This document shows positions 1 to 5,626 of a stretch of 5,698 nucleotides of DNA, in pieces (positions within the stretch are counted from its first letter, which is position 1; every line of letters starts with the position of its first letter). Under the pieces are notes generated by a model that saw only the letters and a list, made by a program, of their open reading frames with translations, did not search any database and was not told where the DNA came from. A program made the translations under genes and the position numbers. This stretch comes from DAOVGU01 sp030637775 [NCBI: bacterium] (lineage in GTDB: Bacteria > Ratteibacteria > UBA8468), in contig DAOWFY010000134.1 in the NCBI GenBank assembly GCA_030637775.1, forward strand, positions 1-5,698, given 5' to 3'.

Positions 1-1632
1 CGTCAAAAATCGAGCAAAAATAAAAAAATAGGTGAGATCCTCATCGATCTCGGCTATATCAAGGAGGACGATCTTTTTGTCTCCCTTTCCGAGCAACTCT
101 CCCTTCCTTATCTAAAAGAGATTCCAACCGAGACCTCCTCCGAACTCATTTCTAAATTTCCTCTTTCTTTTCTGAAAACTTATAGAATATTTCCTTTAAA
201 AAGGGAAGGAGGGAAGATAATAGTTGTGATGGCAGATCACACCGCTCCTTCCATCGATGAATTGGAGCTAATTTTGGGCATAGGAATAAAGAGAGTATTG
301 GGAAAAGGTTCTGAAATTACAAGAGCTATTGAGAGATGCTATTATCGACCGGAAGATTCCTCGAAAGTGGAGGAGGATTTAAGCAAGGAAGCAGAGAGCA
401 CATCCTTAGCCACAGATTTTCTTCCCGATGAGCCAGGCAACCTTCTTGATCTTGCTACCAGAGCTCCGATCATCAGAGCGGTAAATCAGATTATCTTCCA
501 GGCGATAGAAAAGAGGGCAACCGATATTCATATTCAATCCTTAGAGAATAGTCTAAAGGTACGCTATCGGATCGATGGTCTTCTTTATGATGCCTTTGAT
601 TTTCCCCGGAGGTTTCAGCCGGCAATCGTCTCCCGGATAAAGGTCATCTCCAGACTCAATATTGCTGAACGGCGCTTACCCCAAGATGGAAGAACTACGA
701 TCAAGTTTGATGAGCGGGAACTTGATATCCGCATCTCGATCATGCCTACCTTCTTTGGCGAGAATGTGGTGCTTCGTCTCTTGGATAAAGCCACCTTTCT
801 TTTTGGTTTGGGATCTCTGGGACTCTGCCCTGAGAACTTCAATATCTTCAGCCATCTGATTGGGAGTGATCATGGTATTATTCTCTTGACCGGTCCCACC
901 GGCAGTGGCAAAACAACCACCCTCTATGCTGCCCTTGACCGGATTAATTCTCCCACCAAAAATATCATCACCTTAGAGGATCCGGTTGAATATCAATTAG
1001 AAGGAATAAATCAGATTCAAACCAATCCTAAGATTGGTCTTTCCTTTGCCAATGGACTTCGCTCCATCCTCAGGCATGATCCGGACATTATGATGGTCGG
1101 AGAGATCAGGGATTTAGAGACCGCCGAGATGGCGATTCAAGCCTCCCTTACAGGGCACCTGGTCTTTTCTACTCTCCATACCAACGATTCTGCTTCTGCC
1201 ATTACCAGATTGCTCGATATGGGAATAGAGCCTTACCTTATTTCCTCCTCACTTTTGGCGGTGATGGCTCAGCGACTGGTACGACTCATTTGCAAGGATT
1301 GCCAGAGTCCCTATCATCCTTCAGCAAGTGATCTCGAGGGTTTAGTAGAAATTGGCTTAAAAAAAGCTGATTTGGGTAATCGCAGACTTTTGAAAGGTGA
1401 GGGCTGTAAAACATGTCTGCAGACAGGATACCGGGGCAGGACAGGCATCTTTGAACTTTTGGTCATTAATGATGAAATCAAGAGATTAATTATGGAGAAG
1501 AAACCAGCCCATCTCATTAAGAAAAGTGCTGCTGATAGCGGAATGAAGATACTGCGGGCCGATGGGGCAGAGAAGGTCTCGAGGAATATCACCACCGTAG
1601 AGGAGGTCTTAAGGGTTACTCAAGAAGAGTAG
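1..1632 (+). CDS. gspE: T2SS assembly ATPase GspE, 5' partial
   Basis: This is the cytoplasmic hexameric ATPase that powers pseudopilus assembly in type II secretion. The frame is open from base 1 with no stop, and codons 1-75 read as a typical GspE/MshE N-terminal domain (IGEILIDLGYIKEDDL), so the gene starts before the window. A GTG at 226 is only an internal codon. Numbering from base 1 (543 codons), the Walker A motif GPTGSGKTT is at about 298-306, the Asp box ITLEDPVEY at 323-331, the Walker B region DPDIMMVGEIRD at 360-371 and the His box STLHTND at 390-396. A zinc-type tetracysteine pair, CKDC (431-434) and CKTC (469-472), is characteristic of GspE and PilB-like ATPases. All catalytic motifs look intact. 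PilB of a type IV pilus is the alternative, but the GspG-H-I-J neighbours favour GspE. Family length of about 500-570 residues suggests only a short N-terminal piece is missing. Confidence 0.95.
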   Translation, partial: RQKSSKNKKIGEILIDLGYIKEDDLFVSLSEQLSLPYLKEIPTETSSELISKFPLSFLKTYRIFPLKREGGKIIVVMADHTAPSIDELELILGIGIKRVLGKGSEITRAIERCYYRPEDSSKVEEDLSKEAESTSLATDFLPDEPGNLLDLATRAPIIRAVNQIIFQAIEKRATDIHIQSLENSLKVRYRIDGLLYDAFDFPRRFQPAIVSRIKVISRLNIAERRLPQDGRTTIKFDERELDIRISIMPTFFGENVVLRLLDKATFLFGLGSLGLCPENFNIFSHLIGSDHGIILLTGPTGSGKTTTLYAALDRINSPTKNIITLEDPVEYQLEGINQIQTNPKIGLSFANGLRSILRHDPDIMMVGEIRDLETAEMAIQASLTGHLVFSTLHTNDSASAITRLLDMGIEPYLISSSLLAVMAQRLVRLICKDCQSPYHPSASDLEGLVEIGLKKADLGNRRLLKGEGCKTCLQTGYRGRTGIFELLVINDEIKRLIMEKKPAHLIKKSAADSGMKILRADGAEKVSRNITTVEEVLRVTQEE

Positions 1633-1636
1633 GAGG
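1631..1636 (+). promoter_or_regulatory. Probable gspF Shine-Dalgarno, displaced by the palindrome
   Basis: AGGAGG overlaps the gspE stop codon and lies 74 nt before the best gspF start at 1711. If bases 1637-1703 are removed, AGGAGG is followed by ATTCACC and then ATG, a 7-nt spacing that is optimal for initiation. This suggests the palindrome was inserted between the ribosome binding site and its start codon. The last four bases of the site pair with CCTC at the foot of the hairpin. The base positions are seen; the history is inferred. Confidence 0.5.
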
Positions 1637-1703
1637 GGTCAGGTCTCAACATTTGACAAAATGTTTATGTGATAAATTGTCAAATGTTGAGACCTGACCC
1701 CTC
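1633..1703. repeat. Palindromic element between gspE and gspF, possibly REP/MITE-like
   Basis: Two perfectly complementary 27-nt arms (1633-1659 and 1677-1703) flank a 17-nt loop. The outer arm reads GAGGGGTCAGGTCTC and returns as GAGACCTGACCCCTC. The element begins immediately after the gspE stop codon. Transcribed, it would form a very stable hairpin. A perfect palindrome this long is rarely kept by chance, so I infer an inserted non-autonomous element, of the kind mobilised by IS200-like REP-associated tyrosine transposases (RAYTs). No transposase is present in the window. It could instead be an RNA-processing or stability hairpin. It lacks a following T-run, so it is not a classic terminator on the plus strand. 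Confidence 0.85.
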
Positions 1704-1710
1704 ATTCACC

Positions 1711-2925
1711 ATGAATACATTTTCTTATCAGGCGCTTAATAGAAAGGGTCGACGGGTTACCGGAACTATCAGTGCAGCGGATAGAAGAGAGTCGCGACTG
1801 CTTTTAAGAAAGGATGGCTTCTATCCAATTCAGATTGCTGAAAGAGCAAGTAAGGAAGTTTCTACACTTAGATTAGGTTTTCGCTCGCGAGGAAAGGGAG
1901 AAGAATTGGTGGTGCTCTTCCGAGAACTTTCTACCTTGGTAAGTGCTCATCTGCCTCTGGTAGAGGCACTTGGCGCCGTAGCCTCCTCCCTGAGGAACGA
2001 GTATCTAAAAAAGGTTATTTCTGAAATTAGAGAAGATGTAGCCGAGGGCAAAAGTTTCTCAGCTGCTTTAGAAAATTACCAGGGCCGCCTCTTCTCTCCT
2101 GTCTTTGTCCATATGGTGAAGGCTTCTGAGAGAAGTGGCAGTTTGCCAATAGTTCTCTCTCGGTTTGCCGATTTTCAAGAGAAATCCCTCTACCTTAAGA
2201 ATAGAATTCTTTCTATTCTTACCTATCCTATTGTAATGACTATTGTTGGACTCTCAGTACTCTTTTTCCTCTTTACCTTTGTTGTTCCTACCCTGACTAA
2301 AATATTTGCCGAGAGCAATCTTCGTCTACCCTTATTTACCACTATTTTGCTCAAGTTCAGTAATTTTCTCCGAGGATACTGGCTCTTAGTCCTTTTTCTT
2401 CCGGTTACTTTAATAATTGGTATTAGGAGGTATAGCCGAACACCTTCCGGCTCCCTAAGGTGCGATCGTCTTAAATTAAGGATTCCCTTCCTGGCCAATA
2501 TTTTGCGCAAAGCCGATATTGCCAATTTCAGTAGAACACTTTCTGCGCTTCTCTCCGGCGGGGTTGATTTGCTGACATCTTTCGCTATTCTAAAGGGGAT
2601 TGTCCAAAGCCGTCTCTTTGCCCAGAGTATAGAAAGAACAAGACAGGATCTAGGGAAAGGAATACCGTTGAGCAATAGTCTTGCCCGGGGGAAATTTTTC
2701 CCACCCGCTGCCCTTTCCCTTATTGCTGCTGGAGAGAAGAGTGGAGAGATGGAGATTATGCTTACGAAGATTGCTGACCTTTATGAAGGGGAGGTAGAGG
2801 CAAAAACGATGAGGCTGATCTCTCTTTTGGAACCAATAATGATTCTTCTGATGGGGCTGGTTGTTGGTTTTCTGGTTTTGGCAATTCTTCTCCCCATCTT
2901 TGAAATTAGTCAGACAATCAGATGA
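1711..2925 (+). CDS. gspF: T2SS inner-membrane platform protein GspF
   Basis: GspF is the polytopic platform protein that couples GspE ATP hydrolysis to extraction and assembly of pseudopilins. The product from the ATG at 1711 is 404 residues, normal for the family, and begins with the usual MNTFSYQALNRKG-type N-terminus. An in-frame GTG at 1669 and ATG at 1684 would only add residues encoded by the palindrome, so I reject them. The two homologous T2SF domains are visible at about 67-190 and 273-395, each with the repeated signature ASERSGSLPIVLSRFADF and AAGEKSGEMEIMLTKIADLY. Hydrophobic segments lie at about 171-193, 224-238 and 372-397. The stop overlaps the gspG start as ATGA. There is no good ribosome binding site directly before 1711, probably because of the inserted palindrome. 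Confidence 0.93.
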   Translation: MNTFSYQALNRKGRRVTGTISAADRRESRLLLRKDGFYPIQIAERASKEVSTLRLGFRSRGKGEELVVLFRELSTLVSAHLPLVEALGAVASSLRNEYLKKVISEIREDVAEGKSFSAALENYQGRLFSPVFVHMVKASERSGSLPIVLSRFADFQEKSLYLKNRILSILTYPIVMTIVGLSVLFFLFTFVVPTLTKIFAESNLRLPLFTTILLKFSNFLRGYWLLVLFLPVTLIIGIRRYSRTPSGSLRCDRLKLRIPFLANILRKADIANFSRTLSALLSGGVDLLTSFAILKGIVQSRLFAQSIERTRQDLGKGIPLSNSLARGKFFPPAALSLIAAGEKSGEMEIMLTKIADLYEGEVEAKTMRLISLLEPIMILLMGLVVGFLVLAILLPIFEISQTIR

Positions 2926-3446
2926 AAATGAATAGAAAAAATGGAAAAAATGGGACACATCCTAATTTTTATTTATCTACGAGGTCGGAAAAATGGGATG
3001 TGTCCCTATTTTTTAAAAAAGGGTTTACTTTGATTGAGTTGATGGTGGTGTTGATCATTCTTTCCACACTGGCGATGATTGTAATGCCCAGGATATTCGG
3101 TAGAGTGGAGCAGGCCAAAAGGACAGCAACAATGGTGCAGATCAAAAATTTTGAGATGGCACTCCGGCTCTTTTATCTTGACAATGGTTTCTATCCCGAT
3201 ACTGAACAGGGATTAGAGGCCTTAGTAAAGGAACCTGCATTTGGTCGGATTCCCGAGAAATGGCGAGAGGGAGGATACTTAGAAAAGGGAAAAGTTCCTT
3301 TAGACCCCTGGAGAAATCCCTATCTTTATCTCTCCCCGGGAATTTACAATAAGGAGTATGATATTGTCTCTTATGGAAGGGATGGTGAGGAGGGAGGGGA
3401 AGGAGCAGACAAAGATATTGAAAGTTGGAGCATTGAGGAGAGCTAA
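2922..3446 (+). CDS. gspG: T2SS major pseudopilin GspG with an extended leader
   Basis: GspG is the main subunit of the periplasmic pseudopilus. The prepilin peptidase site is KKG before FTLIELMVVL, with Glu at +5 of the mature chain, followed by a hydrophobic helix. The mature part is 140 residues, the usual size. The C-terminal region PLDPWRNPY followed by SYGRDGEEGGEGADKDIESW matches the calcium-binding loop of GspG. From the ATG at 2922, which overlaps the gspF stop (ATGA), the leader is 34 residues, far longer than the usual 6-12 or so. About 22 of those codons come from a palindromic insertion (2945-3014). Removing 66 nt (2949-3014) would leave a 12-residue leader, MKMNRKNGKKKG. An alternative GTG start at 3000 gives the 8-residue leader MSLFFKKG, but only a distant GAGGT (2981-2985) precedes it. 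The gene identity is secure; the start is not. Confidence 0.94.
   Translation: MKMNRKNGKNGTHPNFYLSTRSEKWDVSLFFKKGFTLIELMVVLIILSTLAMIVMPRIFGRVEQAKRTATMVQIKNFEMALRLFYLDNGFYPDTEQGLEALVKEPAFGRIPEKWREGGYLEKGKVPLDPWRNPYLYLSPGIYNKEYDIVSYGRDGEEGGEGADKDIESWSIEES
2945..3014. repeat. Palindromic element inside the gspG leader region
   Basis: Imperfect inverted repeat with 26-nt arms, 2945-2970 and 2989-3014, and an 18-nt loop. The core GGGACACATCC (2952-2962) pairs perfectly with GGATGTGTCCC (2996-3006). An outer A-run/T-run and an inner ATTTTT/AAAAAT also pair, with a one-base bulge near the foot and a small asymmetric mismatch above the core. The element is read through without a stop in the gspG frame. 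I infer an insertion of a short mobile palindrome of REP/MITE type. Size and loop length resemble the 1633-1703 palindrome, but the sequences are unrelated. Confidence 0.8.
2952..3014 (+). terminator. Terminator-like hairpin plus T-run (attenuator candidate)
   Basis: The GGGACACATCC/GGATGTGTCCC stem is followed by TATTTTTT at 3007-3014, which is the layout of a Rho-independent terminator, although the loop (including the inner pairing) is large. The reverse strand shows the same pattern (GGATGTGTCCC then ATTTTTT). It lies within the translated gspG leader, so ribosomes that closely follow RNA polymerase would block folding. Whether it terminates is unknown; it may be only a by-product of the inserted palindrome. 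Confidence 0.3.
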
Positions 3447-3936
3447 AGGGTTTACTCTGATTGAACTTGCTCTTGTTGCTCTTCTTATCTCCATTTCCCT
3501 TTTGATCTTTGCCCCCGCAGTTTCCACTCTTGTTTCCTCCTATAAACAAGATTCTGCACTTCTAAGGATTGAAACATTTTTAAATTATCATCAGGGGGAG
3601 GTAGAGAGATCGGGAAAGGAGAGAAGATTCTGTTTAGACTTGGAGAAAGGAGAATACTGGGCAGAACTAAAGGAGGATGACGATTTCTTTGAGGTGACCG
3701 AGGTCTTAGGAAAAAGAACGGTTCTTCCCCGAAATCTTTTCTTTGTTGACCTGCTGACCTTGGAAGGAAAGTTTAGCGAAGGGATAGGAGATTTTTCCAT
3801 TTCGCTCTTTTCTATTGAGCCCGCCATTATCCATCTCAAAGATAAAGAGGAAAGACAGTATTCTCTCTATTGGAAACCACTATCGGGCAAGATAGAAATC
3901 TACGATGGGTATATTGAAGAAGAAGAGGCTCGTTAG
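3358..3936 (+). CDS. gspH: T2SS minor pseudopilin GspH (GspH/FimT family)
   Basis: GspH is a minor pseudopilin near the pseudopilus tip. The prepilin site AKG before FTLIELALVALL is clear, with Glu at +5 and one N-terminal hydrophobic helix. The mature part is about 161 residues, within the range of GspH. The rest is diverged, and the GspH call rests mainly on position after gspG and size. The start is uncertain. The ATG at 3358 gives a 31-residue leader and overlaps gspG by 89 nt. ATGs at 3373 and 3382 and a TTG at 3418 are in frame. The TTG at 3418 gives an 11-residue leader (MKVGALRRAKG) and follows AGGAG at 3401-3405 with 12-nt spacing, so it is a plausible true start. The C-terminus is acidic (EEEEAR). 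Confidence 0.82.
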   Translation: MILSLMEGMVRREGKEQTKILKVGALRRAKGFTLIELALVALLISISLLIFAPAVSTLVSSYKQDSALLRIETFLNYHQGEVERSGKERRFCLDLEKGEYWAELKEDDDFFEVTEVLGKRTVLPRNLFFVDLLTLEGKFSEGIGDFSISLFSIEPAIIHLKDKEERQYSLYWKPLSGKIEIYDGYIEEEEAR

Positions 3937-3940
3937 AAAA

Positions 3941-4672
3941 ATGAAAAAGAATTTTTTGGCAAAAGTACTTTTTGTTTTTCTTCTTATAAATCAGTTAACT
4001 ATAGCCTGGGCAGAATTAGAGAAAGATAAATTCAGTCCGGAGGAATGGGAAAGAATGAAGAAGTTAGGAATTGTCTCTGAGGAAAAGACATTAGAAAATA
4101 AGCAGGAAGGGAAAGGGATTCTTGGAGTAGCCGCTGGTGGTCGGCTGGTTATGCGGGCTAATAACCATACGATATTGGTCATTCTTATTCCGCTAAAGAA
4201 ACTCGACGAGTGGGGAAGGTATTGGGGTCTGGATCGTTCCCGGCCTGCCTATCTTGCGATGATCGATGAAAAGTTTTCTAATGTTACCGTAGAAGGGATT
4301 ACTCCCGGGATATATGAACTTTACGCCAATATTAAATTTTCTCACTATGACTATGATGCTGTCGTCTTCAGATATAAGGTAGAGATGGAAGCCGGAATGA
4401 AGGCAAATATAGCCCTTTCCCCTATTCATGGCGATGTTCATCAAAATAACACTGCCGTTGGAAAGCATGCTCATTTTACCGATTGTCACGATCCACCCCC
4501 TCGCTCCCGTCCTCGAATTTCAATAGCCGTAAAACGGATAGAAAATCTCTGTCATTATTCTTCAATCTTTGCCCTTAAGGAGATGGAAGAAAGATGGGCA
4601 GGAGAAAAAAGTAATATCTATAAAGAATCATATGGTATAGAATTGATAGTGAAAGATCCGTATGGAAGATAA
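3941..4672 (+). CDS. Exported protein of unknown function within the T2SS operon
   Basis: I do not recognise this protein. The ATG at 3941 gives 243 residues with a standard Sec signal peptide: positive MKKN, a hydrophobic core, and a likely cleavage after AWA at residue 24. An in-frame ATG at 3905 would overlap gspH and put extra basic residues before the signal peptide, so I prefer 3941. The mature chain starts with a charged stretch (ELEKDKFSPEEWERMKKLGI), then a beta-rich middle in which VEGITPGIYELYANI (about 117-131) resembles strands of carboxypeptidase-regulatory-like or other beta-sandwich domains. Residues 163-183 hold five His and one Cys (HGDVH, KHAHFTDCH), followed by a proline-rich DPPPRSRPR, and a second Cys-His pair is at 204-205. 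It lacks a prepilin site, so it is not a pseudopilin. It starts 4 nt after gspH and overlaps gspI by 11 nt, which suggests a role tied to the secretion system or its substrate. It could be a periplasmic accessory factor or an exported cargo. Confidence 0.85.
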   Translation: MKKNFLAKVLFVFLLINQLTIAWAELEKDKFSPEEWERMKKLGIVSEEKTLENKQEGKGILGVAAGGRLVMRANNHTILVILIPLKKLDEWGRYWGLDRSRPAYLAMIDEKFSNVTVEGITPGIYELYANIKFSHYDYDAVVFRYKVEMEAGMKANIALSPIHGDVHQNNTAVGKHAHFTDCHDPPPRSRPRISIAVKRIENLCHYSSIFALKEMEERWAGEKSNIYKESYGIELIVKDPYGR

Positions 4673-5018
4673 TAAGAATAAGGGATTTACGCTTTTGGAG
4701 GTTCTCATTAGTTTGGCAATTATTGCTCTTGCCCTTACAGTAATTTTGAAGGCCCAATTTTATAACTTAAAGCTTTGCGCCGAATCAAAGAATATTCTGA
4801 TCGCAAAAATATTAGCCCAGGAGAAGATGGCAGAGGTTGAATTAACTGAGGAGTTAGAAGTAGGGGAGGGGATCTTTCCTGAAAATAAAGATTTTTCCTG
4901 GGCGCTGGGCTCTAATGAAGTTGAAGAGAATCTGAAAGAGGTCAATCTGACAATAACCTGGAAAGAAGGTAATTTAACAAAGGATTTCTGTATTACTACC
5001 TATTTACTACAAGATTAA
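4662..5018 (+). CDS. gspI: T2SS minor pseudopilin GspI
   Basis: GspI is a minor pseudopilin that in studied systems forms a tip complex with GspJ and GspK. The 118-residue product matches the typical GspI length of about 120. The leader MEDNKNKG is 8 residues and is followed by FTLLEVLISLAIIALAL, with Glu at +5. The segment KNILIAKILAQEKMAEVE fits the family pattern of a long helix continuing after the membrane part. The start at 4662 lies inside the end of the upstream unknown gene (11-nt overlap), which points to translational coupling. The GspI call rests on length, the leader and the position before gspJ. Confidence 0.88.
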   Translation: MEDNKNKGFTLLEVLISLAIIALALTVILKAQFYNLKLCAESKNILIAKILAQEKMAEVELTEELEVGEGIFPENKDFSWALGSNEVEENLKEVNLTITWKEGNLTKDFCITTYLLQD

Positions 5019-5034
5019 ATTAATCTGAAAGACT

Positions 5035-5083
5035 AATTACGTATATTACTACTGAAGACAGTAGAGAGTTGAGTGTCGTAATT
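5035..5083. repeat. Nested imperfect palindrome in the gspI-gspJ gap
   Basis: The 77-nt gap between gspI and gspJ contains an outer 7-bp inverted repeat, AATTACG (5035-5041) with CGTAATT (5077-5083), around an inner 6-bp hairpin, CTACTG (5049-5054) AAGA CAGTAG (5059-5064). The two are almost concentric. A weak AT-rich hairpin (5018-5038, 8 of 9 pairs) overlaps its left edge. This may be a decayed palindromic element like the other two, or chance in AT-rich DNA. Confidence 0.4.
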
Positions 5084-5095
5084 TGCTGGAAAGTT

Positions 5096-5626
5096 ATGAT
5101 TAAGAAAGGATTTACGCTTTTGGAGGTCCTGATTACTATCGTCATTACCTTTCTGATGATGGGGATAATTTATGGTTCCTGGAAAGCCATTTTTGGAACG
5201 ATGAAAGGAAGTAGCAAACTGCTCAGGGACTATCAGACCAGTAGCCTTCTTTTAAGGAGGGTGGGTGAGGAAATTGCTTCTGCCTATGTAGCCTCCGATT
5301 TACCATTCCAGGGAAAGAAACAGGAGATGGACTTTTTCACGACTAAAAACTCCGGTAAATCCGATCTTGCCAAGATCAGTTACTTTTTACGCCAGAATGA
5401 AGAAGAGGAACTTTTTCTTCTTCGCAGAGAATCCATTCCTCTTTCTGAAACTATTAGTAGAGCCTTTTCTCTTGCGCCAATAAAGCAGATTTCGTTTCAA
5501 TACTTTGATGGAGAAGAATGGTCTTTTTCATGGGATTCGGAAACAAAATTGCCTCGTTCAGTAGCTATTTTGCTGAAGTTGGGAGAAGAGCTCCAGTTTT
5601 CTACCATTATTCCCTTAAGGAGATGA
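5096..5626 (+). CDS. gspJ: T2SS minor pseudopilin GspJ
   Basis: GspJ is a minor pseudopilin of the tip complex. From the ATG at 5096 the product is 176 residues, with the very short leader MIKKG and then FTLLEVLITIVITFLMMGIIYG. Glu is at +5. Later segments such as LLLRRVGEEIASAY and IKQISFQYFDGEEWSFSWDS resemble the helix and the beta-rich C-terminal part of GspJ. A TTG at 5069 is in frame but gives a longer, unlikely leader and lies inside the intergenic palindrome, so 5096 is preferred. GGAAAG at 5088-5093 is a weak and close ribosome binding site. The first codons are nearly identical in DNA to those of gspI. The stop codon overlaps a possible downstream ATG as ATGA (5623-5626). Confidence 0.88.
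   Translation: MIKKGFTLLEVLITIVITFLMMGIIYGSWKAIFGTMKGSSKLLRDYQTSSLLLRRVGEEIASAYVASDLPFQGKKQEMDFFTTKNSGKSDLAKISYFLRQNEEEELFLLRRESIPLSETISRAFSLAPIKQISFQYFDGEEWSFSWDSETKLPRSVAILLKLGEELQFSTIIPLRR

Noticed and set aside
1653-1678. Promoter-like TTGACA (1653-1658) with TAAATT (1673-1678) inside the first palindrome
   Set aside because: The spacing is 14 nt, too short for a sigma-70-type promoter, and the TTGACA is part of the palindrome arm.
1669-1710. Upstream in-frame starts for gspF (GTG 1669, ATG 1684)
   Set aside because: They add only residues encoded by the palindrome and do not match the GspF N-terminus, which begins naturally at 1711.
2223-2958. Long minus-strand open frames opposite gspF (2223-2675 and 2650-2958)
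   Set aside because: Their products are low-complexity, basic or Ser/Phe-rich and lie opposite a clearly conserved gene; they are shadows.
1633-3014. CRISPR-like interpretation of the two inverted repeats
   Set aside because: The two elements share no repeat sequence and there are no regularly spaced direct repeats.
3358-3446. Possible gspG-gspH fusion or frameshift because the frames overlap
   Set aside because: GspG ends with a complete, family-typical C-terminus and gspH has its own prepilin site and several possible starts.
3142-3549. Minus-strand open frame opposite gspG/gspH
   Set aside because: It is antisense to two conserved pseudopilin genes and its product has no recognisable domain.
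4427-4561. Cytochrome c-type haem binding in the unknown exported protein
   Set aside because: Both Cys are followed by His, but there is no CxxCH motif.
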